Shown piece after piece: positions 25,977 through 34,170 of a DNA stretch of 64,000 nucleotides. Within the stretch, counting starts at the first letter, position 1; each line of letters starts with the position of its first letter. The notes below the pieces were generated by a model. The model did not search any database, was not told where the DNA came from, and saw only the letters and a list, made by a program, of their open reading frames with translations. The stretch comes from Streptacidiphilus rugosus AM-16. Its GTDB lineage: Bacteria; Actinomycetota; Actinomycetes; Streptomycetales; Streptomycetaceae. The stretch is from assembly GCF_000744655.1 (NCBI RefSeq), contig NZ_JQMJ01000004.1:5766001-5830000 (forward strand). The letters run 5' to 3'. The position numbers were made by a program, and so were the translations under genes.

Positions 25977-26349
25977 GACGCCACCCACCCCCATGGAGTC
26001 GAGCCGACGGTCCCTCCGTCTGCGCCCACCCTCCGCCTCGCGCCTCCCAGCCGACAGCGAGCGTCCACGACCTGTGGACAACTGAGGGGATGTGGAAAAC
26101 CCGCCCACCCGAACGAGCGAGTTTCGCCTGCTCCGCGGGTCGGGTCCCGGGCGGCGCGGACCACGGCGAAGCCGACGCCGGACCGCGAGAACGAGCCCTC
26201 TCGGGCGGAGTTCGGGCACGCCGGAGCGAAGGCGAGGCGAAGGCGAGGCAGCGCGACGCCACCCGCGCCGGGGGCCGGCCGAGGCCGGGGCCGCGTCCAG
26301 GCCGGTGCCGGGCCCGCCGGAGCCGCGGGGCCGTCACGGGGGCCGGTGT
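25977..26349. other. 373-bp gap upstream of DUF6099 with DnaA-box-like 9-mers
   Basis: No gene is convincing here. The stretch holds two DnaA-box matches (listed separately) in the part near DUF6099 and GC-rich low-complexity sequence near the mazG stop. Confidence 0.5.
26073..26099 (-). promoter_or_regulatory. two DnaA-box-like 9-mers, 18 bp apart
   Basis: On the minus strand TTGTCCACA (26081-26073) and TTTTCCACA (26099-26091) lie in the same direction, 18 bases start to start. TTGTCCACA is the consensus Streptomyces DnaA box and TTTTCCACA a close variant. They lie about 100 bases upstream of the DUF6099 start. They may titrate DnaA or link the gene to replication; chance is possible for single boxes but less so for a spaced pair. 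Confidence 0.5.
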
Positions 26350-26760
26350 TCAGTCCAGGGGTTGGGGTTCCGCGGCGGGGAAGCGGAGTTCGTTGCGGTC
26401 GATCTTGGCGGCGAGGGCGGCCAGGGGGTCGACGCCGAGGACGCCGCAGAACTGGAGGAGGTAGGCCAGGACGTCGGCCACCTCGTCCTCGACGCGGGGG
26501 GCGCGCTTCGGGTCGGACATCACTGCGGCGGCCTGCTCCGGGGTCAGCCACTGGAAGATCTCCAGCAGCTCGGCCGCCTCCACGCTCAGCGCCGCGACCA
26601 GGTTCTTCGGGGTGTGGTACGGCTGCCACTTCCGCGCCGCCGCGAACGCGCGCAGGCGGTCCTGGAGGAGCTCGACGGTGAGCGCGGGCTCCTCCGCACC
26701 GACGGCGTCGGAGGCGGAGGCTGGCGTCTGGTCCGGGCGCGAGTCGTCCATGGGGATCAT
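26350..26760 (-). CDS. MazG-like nucleotide pyrophosphohydrolase
   Basis: 136 residues. The MazG helix signatures EAAELLEIFQWL and EDEVADVLAYLLQFC supply the acidic Mg-binding residues; KNLVAALSVEAAE fits the same fold. Such small MazG enzymes hydrolyse (d)NTPs to monophosphates and are house-cleaning proteins. The ATG at 26760 overlaps the stop of the upstream AAA ATPase (ATGA), so the two are translationally coupled. Confidence 0.85.
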   Translation of the reverse strand: MIPMDDSRPDQTPASASDAVGAEEPALTVELLQDRLRAFAAARKWQPYHTPKNLVAALSVEAAELLEIFQWLTPEQAAAVMSDPKRAPRVEDEVADVLAYLLQFCGVLGVDPLAALAAKIDRNELRFPAAEPQPLD

Positions 26761-27950
26761 TGTGCCGGAACGCCCGCCGCCGCAGGCTCGGCGACGGCCA
26801 GCTCGCTCCGCCCCGTGACCGGCTCCCGCCGGCACAGCACCGAGCCGACCCCCGCCACCGACGCGGCCGCCTCCCCCTCCCCCGCCGTCGCCAGCAGACG
26901 GACGTGGCCGCGCGCGGCCACCTCCACCGCCAGCCGCAGCAGCTGCGCCGTCCGCGCCCGGTCCAGGCCCAGGTCGAGGCCCTCCGCCAGCACCGTCAGC
27001 AGGCGCTCCGCCTCGGGGATCTCCGCAGCCGGGCTCATCTGCAGCACTCCAGGGCCGGTCAACAGCACCGTCGCGAAGGCCAGTTGCCGCAGCACCGCCG
27101 ACGGCAGCTCGCCGGCGCCGACCCTGCGGCCGCCGGCCTCGTCCAGCGCGGCGCGCACCGCGATCGACCCGTCCGCCCCCGAACTGCGCAGTGCCCCCAG
27201 CCCGGTGACCGGCGCGGCGCTCATCGTCCGTGCCGCCTGGGCGAGTTTGCCGAAGCGGATCCGGCACTCCCCCTCGATCCGCGCGACCACCGCCGAGAGG
27301 TTCGCCGCCGAGCCGCGCAGCCGCGCGTCGTCGTCCGCCCGCACCCAGTCGCGCATCAGGGTCGGGACCGGATCCAGGGCGAAGCACTCGCGCAGGGCGG
27401 TCAGCAGATGCTCGGCGGCGGCCAGCACCAGCCGCTCCCCCGGCGTCGCCCCGGCGACACGCAGCGGCAGCTGGGCGGTGACCAGCCCGCGCGCCGAGAG
27501 CGGGGCGCGGATGTCGCCCTGCCGGCCGTCGCTGTGCCAGGCCACGTCGATCCGGCCGCTCGCCGCGTCGACCGCGCCGGTGGTCACCAGCAGCCGCCCG
27601 TCCAGGGCGAGCCGCTCCGCGACGACCAGGCCGCTGCTCGCCCGCAGCACCACGTCCAGCCGCACCTCCCCCGCCGGGGACGCGATCGAGCAGCCCAGGC
27701 GGACCTCCGCCTCCCCCCACGGCACACAGCCGTCGAGGCCGCCCCGCACGGGCGCCAGCGCCTCCTCGACCTCCTCGCCGCCGGCCAGCGCGGACAGGGC
27801 CAGCAGCCCCTCCAGGGCGTTGGACTTGCCCGCTCCCGAGGGGCCGTGCAGCAGGGTCACCGGCGCCAGCGGCAGCACCGCGTCCCGGTACGACTTGAAC
27901 GCCGTCAGCCGCAGTTCGACGACGGCGGGACGCTGCACACCAGAGCTCAC
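26757..27950 (-). CDS. AAA/SMC-like ATPase with degenerate Walker B, coupled to mazG
   Basis: 397 residues. The N-terminus is a RecF/SMC-type ATPase head: LRLTAFKSYRDAVLPLAPVT, then P-loop GPSGAGKSNALEG (about 32-44). The expected signature and Walker B region is weak: where a LLLIEEPE-type strand is usual, I read LLTVLAEGLDLGL, and the signature Ser-Gly motif is not obvious. So ATP may be bound but turned over poorly. Translational coupling to mazG suggests a functional pair, for example a nucleotide-pool or DNA-end surveillance module; that is inference. Confidence 0.75.
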   Translation of the reverse strand: MSSGVQRPAVVELRLTAFKSYRDAVLPLAPVTLLHGPSGAGKSNALEGLLALSALAGGEEVEEALAPVRGGLDGCVPWGEAEVRLGCSIASPAGEVRLDVVLRASSGLVVAERLALDGRLLVTTGAVDAASGRIDVAWHSDGRQGDIRAPLSARGLVTAQLPLRVAGATPGERLVLAAAEHLLTALRECFALDPVPTLMRDWVRADDDARLRGSAANLSAVVARIEGECRIRFGKLAQAARTMSAAPVTGLGALRSSGADGSIAVRAALDEAGGRRVGAGELPSAVLRQLAFATVLLTGPGVLQMSPAAEIPEAERLLTVLAEGLDLGLDRARTAQLLRLAVEVAARGHVRLLATAGEGEAAASVAGVGSVLCRREPVTGRSELAVAEPAAAGVPAQ

Positions 27951-28085
27951 CCGCTCGACGCTACCGACGCGCGGACCCGCCGAAACGTCACAGCAGCGCC
28001 GCCGTCCATCCTCCGGGGAACACGGCTCACCCGCCCAGGTGAACGCCGCGACCAGCGGCGCGGACCAGGGGCCGCGGACCGGTGC

Positions 28086-28925
28086 CTACCGGGTGAAGCG
28101 GCTCACCGTCACCGACACGGTGACCTCGACCGGGTCCGGCAGCGCCGCGATCCGCGCGGCCAGGGCGTCGGCATCGGTGTGCCAGGCGCTGGGACCCATG
28201 CCGACCACGGTGGCGACCTCGGCGTGGGTGAGCTTCACGGTGAAGGTGTGCTCGCTCGCACCCGCCGGGGCCAGGTGCGGCGTCAGCGCCTTGGCCAGCC
28301 GCTCGTCCTTGCGCTCGTCCACGCCCAGCAGGCCCAGCTCGCCGACCAGTTCGCCGAGATGGCCGCGGTTCGGCGAGACGACCAGCAGCTCTCCGCCTGG
28401 CCGCAGCACCCGCCTGATCTCCTCGCCCCGGCGCGGCGCGAACACGTTCAGCACCACGTCCGCGACACCGTCCCGCAGCGGCAGCGGCTGCCACGCGTCG
28501 CAGACCACCGCGCCCGCCCGCGGATGCGCCTTCGCGGCGCGCCGCAGCGCGAACTTGGAGATGTCCAGGGCCAGCCCGGCCGCGCCGGGGACCGCGTCCA
28601 GCACCCGCGCCAGGTAGAAGCCGGTGCCCGCGCCCAGGTCCACGATCCGACCGGCCTCCGCGGCGCGCACGGCGTCGGCCAGCGCGTCGGCGATCGGCCG
28701 GTAGTGCCCGGCGCCGAGGAAGTCCACCCGGGCGGCCACCATCGCGGCGGTGTCGCCCGTTCCGGTGTGCGCGCCGCCGGGCAGCAGGCTGGCGTAGCCC
28801 TGCTTCGCCACGTCGAAGCTGTGCCCGACCGGGCAGCGCAGCACTCCCTGACCGAGCGTCAGTCCGCGCTCGGCGGCGGCGCCGCAGATCGGGCAGCGGA
28901 GCCAGGTGATCACGTCGTGCAGCAT
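28086..28925 (-). CDS. putative 23S rRNA (guanine-N1) methyltransferase, RlmA/TlrB family
   Basis: 279 residues. N-terminal zinc finger Cys11, Cys14, Cys31, His35, followed by GYASLLPGG, the SAM motif IVDLGAGTGFYLA (94-106), and NVFAPRRGEEIRRVLRPGG. This is the layout of RlmA(I)/RlmA(II) enzymes, which methylate G745 or G748 in 23S rRNA; the TlrB type gives tylosin resistance. Whether this one is housekeeping or resistance cannot be told. It starts seven bases after the toxin stop, so it is the third gene of the toxin-antitoxin operon. Confidence 0.85.
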   Translation of the reverse strand: MLHDVITWLRCPICGAAAERGLTLGQGVLRCPVGHSFDVAKQGYASLLPGGAHTGTGDTAAMVAARVDFLGAGHYRPIADALADAVRAAEAGRIVDLGAGTGFYLARVLDAVPGAAGLALDISKFALRRAAKAHPRAGAVVCDAWQPLPLRDGVADVVLNVFAPRRGEEIRRVLRPGGELLVVSPNRGHLGELVGELGLLGVDERKDERLAKALTPHLAPAGASEHTFTVKLTHAEVATVVGMGPSAWHTDADALAARIAALPDPVEVTVSVTVSRFTR

Positions 28926-28931
28926 CGGTAC

Positions 28932-29411
28932 TCAGTCCCCGGCCTCGCCGGGCGCGCCGCCCTCGTCGCCGCCGTCGGGGCCGTCGGGGCCGGACTCCTC
29001 GTCGTCGTCCTCGTCGTCCTCGGCCCCCTCCGGGGCCTGGTCGACGATCCAGCCGGCCAGCCGCTCGGCCGTGCCCTCGACGCCGGTCCTGCCCTCGCGC
29101 ACCGCACGGGCCAGGGAGCGCATCTCGCGCGTGGTGGTGGCCACCGTCGCCCCGCCCGCGACCAGGTAGGCGAAGGCCACCGCGGTGGCGAACAGTTCGT
29201 TGTTGCGTTCCAGCGCGGGGACCCGGATCAGCTGGTGCATCAGCGCCGCCGCCCGGTCCTCGGGCTCCGGGTACACGAGAACGTCGAAGATCTCCGCCTG
29301 ATGCCGGGTCACCGCCGCGACCAGTGAGCCGTAGTCGGTGACCCGGGGGTCGCCAGGTGTGTACTGCTCGGCGACCATGAGCAGCCAGGACAGGTCGATC
29401 TCGATGTTCAA
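28932..29411 (-). CDS. Fic-like toxin of a toxin-antitoxin pair, degenerate active site
   Basis: 159 residues. The core helix region AALMHQLIRVPALERNNELFATAVAFAYLVAGG aligns by eye with Doc/Fic proteins (LLHSLARNHPFVDGNKRTAW...), but the catalytic HPFxxGNxR is replaced: the position of His is Val/Pro and only an Asn remains. Streptomyces proteins of this kind are listed as fic-family toxin components. The tail (about 125-159) is very acidic and Gly/Pro-rich. The ATG overlaps the antitoxin stop (ATGA). Kinase or AMP-transferase activity is doubtful. Confidence 0.7.
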   Translation of the reverse strand: MNIEIDLSWLLMVAEQYTPGDPRVTDYGSLVAAVTRHQAEIFDVLVYPEPEDRAAALMHQLIRVPALERNNELFATAVAFAYLVAGGATVATTTREMRSLARAVREGRTGVEGTAERLAGWIVDQAPEGAEDDEDDDEESGPDGPDGGDEGGAPGEAGD

Positions 29412-29644
29412 CGGCGCGTACCCGTGCCCTCTCGCTCACCACCGAACTCGGCGAGGAACGCGGCCTCGTACTCCTTCATGAACTGCGCGGCGGCATCCAC
29501 GAAGGCACGGCCTGTCTCGCCCATGTCCTGCTGGACCAGCTTCTCGATGTACTGGTTCATGCTGATCCCCTCCTGTTCCGCCCTGGCCCGAGCGATCTCC
29601 GCCGTGGTGGCGTCGACTCGGACATTCAGCTGTTTCTTACTCAT
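29408..29644 (-). CDS. ribbon-helix-helix antitoxin-like protein
   Basis: 78 residues beginning MSKKQLNVRVDATTAEIARARAEQEGISMNQYIEKLVQQD in pieces: a beta strand plus two helices, typical of Arc/HicB/CopG-type DNA-binding antitoxins. The C-terminal half is helical and would cover the toxin. It overlaps the toxin gene by four bases. Palindromic GCTAGC words directly upstream fit autoregulation. Confidence 0.78.
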   Translation of the reverse strand: MSKKQLNVRVDATTAEIARARAEQEGISMNQYIEKLVQQDMGETGRAFVDAAAQFMKEYEAAFLAEFGGEREGTGTRR

Positions 29645-29652
29645 ACCTAGAA

Positions 29653-29672
29653 GCTAGCGCGATTCTGCTAGC
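29653..29672. promoter_or_regulatory. paired GCTAGC palindromes upstream of the antitoxin
   Basis: GCTAGC occurs at 29653-29658 and 29667-29672, 14 bases apart, with the first only 8 bases from the antitoxin ATG. CTAG-containing words are rare in this GC-rich DNA. The spacing suits two ribbon-helix-helix dimers, so this is a likely autoregulatory operator. Confidence 0.55.
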
Positions 29673-29730
29673 ACAGGAAGGGGCGGCTTTCGGACACGCT
29701 GTATTCGGTCAGATCCGGACAGTAGGGATC

Positions 29731-31194
29731 TCATTCCCCGCTTGCGGGCTCCAGAATCGCCACGCACTCGAAGTGGTGCGTCATCGGGAACAGGTCGAAG
29801 GCCCGCAGCGAGACCGGCCGGTAACCGGCCGCGGCGAAGAAGGCCAGATCGCGGCTGAGCGCCGCCGGGTCGCAGGCGACGTAGGCGATCGCGCGCGGGC
29901 TCAGGCTCGCCAGGTGCGCGACGGTCTCCCGCCCCGCGCCGGAACGCGGCGGGTCCAGCACGATCAGGTCCGTCTCGGTGATCCCGGTGCGCGGCAGCAG
30001 CTTCTCGACCTGGCCGGCCTCGATCCGCACCCGCTTCTCCTCGATCAGGTCGGCGAGGTTGTGCCGGGCGTCCGCGACCGCCTGCTTCCCCGACTCGATC
30101 CCCAGGACCGCGCCCGCCCGTCGCTCGCCACCGCCCTTGTTCGAGTCGCTGCGCGACGCGGCCACCTCGCCCATCCGGTCCGCCAGCGCGCCCGCGAAGA
30201 GCCCGACCCCGCAGTACAGGTCGAGCGCGTTCTCGCCCGCCCGCGGCGCGAGGCCGTCCAGGACCGCGCCGACCAGCGTGTCGGCGGCCGCCGGGTGGAT
30301 CTGCCAGAAGCCGCCGTCGCTGACCCGCCAGGTGCGCCCGGCCGCGCGCTCGCGCACGAAGTTCCGGCCGTGCACCCGGTGCACCCCGCCGTGGTCGTCG
30401 ATCCGCTGCACCGACACCGGCCGGTCCAGCTCGACGATCGGCAGCCTGCCGCCGGGGGTCGGGACCAGGACGACCGCGCGGTCCGAGGAGCCGGTCGCCG
30501 AGATCGCCTCGACCGAGGCGATCTGCGGCCACTCGCGCTGCTCGACGCCGAGCTCCTGCACTCCCGGTGCCGCGATCAGGCAGCGCTCGACCGGGACCAC
30601 CTCGTGCGAGCGGTGCCGGCGCAGTCCGGCCCGGCCGGTCGCGCCGTCCACCGCGTACTGCACCCGGGTGCGCCAGGCGGGTACCTGGCCGGCCGGGACC
30701 TTGTCGCCGGGAGCGGGCTCGACGCTGCCGTCCCAGCCCGCCTCCTGCGGGGTCAGCCCGGCCAGCTTCCGCAGCTGCTCGGTCAGCACGGCCGCCTTGA
30801 GCTTGCGCTGGGCGCCCGGCGTCGCGTGCTGCCAGTCGCAGCCGCCGCAGAGCCCGGGCCCGGCGTACGGGCACGGCGGGGAGACCCGCTCCTTCGCCGG
30901 CTCCAGCACCTCCACCGCGTCCGCGCGCAGGAAGCGCGAGGCCGCGGTGCCGTCCGTCACCTGCGCCACAACCCGCTCGCCCGGCAGTGCGTGCCGGACG
31001 AACAGCACCCGGCCCTCGTGACGGGCGACGCAGTGGCCGCCGTGGGCGACCGGGCCCACCTCGACCTCGTAGCGCTCGCCCACCAGCGAGGGGGACTCGG
31101 GCGCGGCGGGTGAGGCGGTGCGCGGGTTGGCGCGCGGGGCACCGCTGCGACGGGGGGTACCGGTACGCCGCGAGCTGCTCTGGCGGGAGGTCAC
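29731..31194 (-). CDS. TRAM-domain class I SAM-dependent RNA methyltransferase (RumA/TrmA family)
   Basis: 487 residues from GTG 31194. After a basic, disordered N-terminus comes a TRAM domain (about 38-98), iron-sulphur cysteines (CPYAGPGLCGGC, Cys108, 116, 119), a central domain, SAM motif ALDLYCGVGLFAG, and the catalytic YVACDPAALSRD with Cys441. These enzymes make 5-methyluridine in rRNA or tRNA. The start is only 13 bases after the APC permease stop, so they share a transcript. An extra stretch (AASRSDSNKGGGERR) is inserted after the SAM motif. Confidence 0.9.
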   Translation of the reverse strand: MTSRQSSSRRTGTPRRSGAPRANPRTASPAAPESPSLVGERYEVEVGPVAHGGHCVARHEGRVLFVRHALPGERVVAQVTDGTAASRFLRADAVEVLEPAKERVSPPCPYAGPGLCGGCDWQHATPGAQRKLKAAVLTEQLRKLAGLTPQEAGWDGSVEPAPGDKVPAGQVPAWRTRVQYAVDGATGRAGLRRHRSHEVVPVERCLIAAPGVQELGVEQREWPQIASVEAISATGSSDRAVVLVPTPGGRLPIVELDRPVSVQRIDDHGGVHRVHGRNFVRERAAGRTWRVSDGGFWQIHPAAADTLVGAVLDGLAPRAGENALDLYCGVGLFAGALADRMGEVAASRSDSNKGGGERRAGAVLGIESGKQAVADARHNLADLIEEKRVRIEAGQVEKLLPRTGITETDLIVLDPPRSGAGRETVAHLASLSPRAIAYVACDPAALSRDLAFFAAAGYRPVSLRAFDLFPMTHHFECVAILEPASGE

Positions 31195-31207
31195 GCCTGG
31201 TATTTCC

Positions 31208-33280
31208 TTAGGCCGAGGTGGTGGTGTCGCCGCTGTTGGCGGCGCTGGAGGCCGCCTTCGCCGGCCGCTCGTCGCGGCGTCCGATGTCGCCGCGCCGAAC
31301 CTGCCCGGGCGCGACCCACGGGCGCGGCTTGCGGCGGCGCTCGGAGGACTCCAGCTGCCAGGGTACCGAGGTCACCATCACCCCGGGCTTGAACAGCAGG
31401 CGGCCCTTGAGCCGCAGCGCGCTCTGGTTGTGCAGCAGGTGCTCGTACCAGTGGCCCACGACGTACTCGGGGATGAAGACCGTGACGACGTCGCGCGGGT
31501 TGCGGCTGCGCAGCTGGCGGACGTACTCGACGACAGGCCCGGTGACGTCGCGGTAGGGCGAGTGCAGCACCTTGAGCGGCACCTCGATGCCGCGGGTCTC
31601 CCACTCGGCCTGCAGCAGCTTCGTGTCGGCCGGGTCGACGTCCACGGTGACCGCCTCGAGGCGGGCGGTGGAGCGCGAGGAGAGCTGGGCGTAGGCGAGC
31701 GCGCGCAGCGTCGGCTTGTGCAGCTTGGAGACCAGCACCACGCCGTGCACCCGGGCCGGCAGCGCCTCCTCCTCGGCCTCGGCGTCGTCGAGCGCGAGCT
31801 CGGCGGAGACCCGGGTGTAGTGCTTGTTGATCGCCTTCATCATCACGAAGAAGACCACCATCAGCAGGCAGGACATCCAGGCGCCGGACATGAACTTGGT
31901 GGCCAGCACGACGACCAGGACGCAGGCGGTGCAGATCAGGCCGATCGTGTTGATCACGCGGCTGCGCATCATCCGGCGGCGCTCGGCCGGGTCGGTCTCG
32001 GTCTTCAGCAGCCTGGTCCAGTGCCGGATCATGCCGGTCTGGCTCATGTTGAAGGAGACGAAGACGCCGATGATGTAGAGCTGGATCAGCCGGTTCGGGT
32101 CGGCGCCGTAGCCGACGATGAAGACGATCGCGACGCCCGCCAGCAGGATGATGCCGTTGGAGAACGCGAGCCGGTCGCCGCGGGTGTGCAGCTGGCGCGG
32201 CAGGTACCGGTCCTGGGCGAGGATCGAGCCGAGCACGGGGAAGCCGTTGAAGGCCGTGTTGGCGGCCAGCACCAGGATCAGACCGGTGACCGCGGCGATG
32301 AAGTAGAAGCCGGGGGTGAAGTTGCTGAACACCGCCTCGGAGATCTGCGCGATCGCCGTCTTCTGCTGGTAGCCCGCGGGGGCGCCGTGCAGCTGGGAGA
32401 CGTTCTCCGCCATCTTCAGGCCGGTGAGGTTGCCCATCCAGATGATGCCGATCAGCATCGTGACCGCGATCACCGCCATCATCAGCAGCGTGGTGGCGGC
32501 GTTCTTGCTCTTCGGCTTCTGGAAGGCCGGCACGCCGTTGCTGATCGCCTCGACGCCGGTGAGGGCGGCACAGCCGGACGAGAAGGTCTTCAGCAGCAGC
32601 AGCACCAGCGCGATGCCGGTCGGATCGATGTGACCGGGCTGGGCCACCAACGTGAAGCCGGCGCTGGCCGCGTGCATGTGGGTGCCGAAGAAGAGGTCCC
32701 GCACCGCGGCCCAGATCATCAGCAGGAAGACCCCGCCCATGAAGCCGTAGGTCGGGATCGCGAAGGCGGTCCCCGACTCGCGCACGCCACGCAGGTTCAT
32801 CGCCATCAGCAGCAGCACCAGGGCGACCGAGATCAGCACCTCGTGCCCGTGCAGCGAGGGCAGGGCGGAGACGATGTTGGCGACGCCGGAGGTGGTCGAC
32901 ACCGCCACGGTGAGCACGTAGTCGACCAGCAGCGCCGCGGCGACCGTCAGGCCCGCGTTGCCGCCGAGGTTGACCGTGGCGACCTCGTAGTCGCCACCGC
33001 CGCTCGGGTAGGCGTGGACGTTCTGGCGGTAGGACGCGACGACGACGAGCATGACGAACGCGACCACCGCGCCGACCCACCAGGAGAAGTGGATCGTGGC
33101 GATGCCCGCCACCGACAGGGCCAGGAAGATCTGCTCGGGGGCGTAGGCCACCGAGGAGAGGGCGTCGGAGGCGAAGACCGGCAGGGCGATCCGCTTGGGC
33201 AGCAGGGTCTCGCCGAGCTTGTCGCTCTGCAACGCGCGGCCGATAAGGATTCGCTTCGGCAGGTCAGTGAGTTTTGACAC
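31208..33280 (-). CDS. APC-family amino acid/cation permease
   Basis: The GTG at 33280 (VSKLTDLPKRILIGRALQSDKLGE...) gives 690 residues with about 12 membrane helices in residues 35-500 and a long cytoplasmic C-terminal domain. The start matches the conserved beginning of Streptomyces homologues as I remember them: LPKRIALPVFASDALSSVAYAPEQI. APC proteins of this type are linked with K+ or amino acid uptake. Two TrkA-like RCK proteins are divergent on the other side, a common pairing that suggests nucleotide- or second messenger-gated cation transport. Ribosome site weak. Confidence 0.85.
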   Translation of the reverse strand: MSKLTDLPKRILIGRALQSDKLGETLLPKRIALPVFASDALSSVAYAPEQIFLALSVAGIATIHFSWWVGAVVAFVMLVVVASYRQNVHAYPSGGGDYEVATVNLGGNAGLTVAAALLVDYVLTVAVSTTSGVANIVSALPSLHGHEVLISVALVLLLMAMNLRGVRESGTAFAIPTYGFMGGVFLLMIWAAVRDLFFGTHMHAASAGFTLVAQPGHIDPTGIALVLLLLKTFSSGCAALTGVEAISNGVPAFQKPKSKNAATTLLMMAVIAVTMLIGIIWMGNLTGLKMAENVSQLHGAPAGYQQKTAIAQISEAVFSNFTPGFYFIAAVTGLILVLAANTAFNGFPVLGSILAQDRYLPRQLHTRGDRLAFSNGIILLAGVAIVFIVGYGADPNRLIQLYIIGVFVSFNMSQTGMIRHWTRLLKTETDPAERRRMMRSRVINTIGLICTACVLVVVLATKFMSGAWMSCLLMVVFFVMMKAINKHYTRVSAELALDDAEAEEEALPARVHGVVLVSKLHKPTLRALAYAQLSSRSTARLEAVTVDVDPADTKLLQAEWETRGIEVPLKVLHSPYRDVTGPVVEYVRQLRSRNPRDVVTVFIPEYVVGHWYEHLLHNQSALRLKGRLLFKPGVMVTSVPWQLESSERRRKPRPWVAPGQVRRGDIGRRDERPAKAASSAANSGDTTTSA

Positions 33281-33442
33281 GACAGGGATGGTAGATGCTT
33301 CCGTGGGTTCGCAGGCAAGGAGGGTCCAGGAACAGCGGCTTCGCAGGTCCCGGGGCCGGGCCGCCTGGTGTGAGAACACCGTGCAGATGGGTACCGGGTT
33401 CGTGCCGAGTGCGTCCCAAAACGCCTCGGGGGTGCCACCCTG

Positions 33443-33471
33443 GTGACAAGAGGGCGTTAAGAGGGTGTCAC
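33443..33471. promoter_or_regulatory. inverted repeat GTGACA-N17-TGTCAC before trkA
   Basis: Perfect 6-base arms with a 17-base spacer lie 37 bases upstream of the first trkA gene in the divergent permease/trkA region. The arms are where a promoter is expected, so this could be an operator. Evidence is symmetry only. Confidence 0.35.
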
Positions 33472-33507
33472 TATCGAACACGAGACACCGACACCGGAAG
33501 GACGGTC

Positions 33508-34170
33508 GTGCACATCGTCATCATGGGCTGCGGCCGCGTGGGTTCCACCCTCGCGCGCACCCTCGAGAAGCAGGGTCACTCGGTCGCCGTCGTCGACCAG
33601 GACCCCACGGCGTTCCGCCGTCTCGGTTCGGAGTTCGCCGGCAAGCGCGTGACCGGGGTCGGTTTCGACCAGGACACGCTGCGCGAGGCCGGGATCGAAG
33701 AAGCCGGTGCCTTCGCCGCGGTCAGCAGCGGCGACAACTCCAACATCATCGCGGCGCGGGTCGCCCGGGAGAACTTCGGCGTGGAGAACGTCGCGGCGCG
33801 GATCTACGACCCGCGGCGCGCCGAGGTCTACCAGCGCCTGGGCATCCCGACCGTCGCCACCGTTCGCTGGACGGCCGACCAGATGCTGCGCCGCCTGCTC
33901 CCGGCCGGCGCGGAGCCGCACTGGCAGGACCCGAGCGGCGCGGTCCAGCTCGCCGAGGTCCCGGTGGCCCCGGCGTGGATCGGCCAGCGCCTGTCCAGGC
34001 TGGAGGAGGCCGCCGAGGTCCGTGTCGCCTTCATCACCCGCCTCGGACAGGGCACCCTGCCCGCCGCCGACACGGTGCTGCAGGAGGGCGACCTGGTGCA
34101 CATGATGATGCGCACCGCCGACCTGGAGGCCGTCGAGGCCGTCTTCTCGAAGGGTCCGGAGGAGCACTGA
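33508..34170 (+). CDS. TrkA-family K+ uptake regulatory protein (first copy)
   Basis: 220 residues from GTG 33508, with GGAAGGA just upstream. TrkA-N Rossmann domain with GCGRVGSTLA (7-16), acidic VVDQDP after strand 2, and a TrkA-C/RCK_C domain from about 140. Such proteins bind NAD(H)/ATP or c-di-AMP and gate cation permeases. The next trkA copy begins on its last stop base (TGATG). The divergent APC permease is the likely partner. Confidence 0.88.
   Translation: MHIVIMGCGRVGSTLARTLEKQGHSVAVVDQDPTAFRRLGSEFAGKRVTGVGFDQDTLREAGIEEAGAFAAVSSGDNSNIIAARVARENFGVENVAARIYDPRRAEVYQRLGIPTVATVRWTADQMLRRLLPAGAEPHWQDPSGAVQLAEVPVAPAWIGQRLSRLEEAAEVRVAFITRLGQGTLPAADTVLQEGDLVHMMMRTADLEAVEAVFSKGPEEH

Noticed and set aside
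26092..29327. Long plus-strand open frames opposite the ATPase, RlmA and toxin genes
   Set aside because: They read as Arg/Ser/Ala low complexity and lie antisense to well-supported minus-strand genes.
31118..33277. Open frame on the plus strand across the APC permease
   Set aside because: Shadow of a 12-helix permease, no membrane pattern of its own and no motif.
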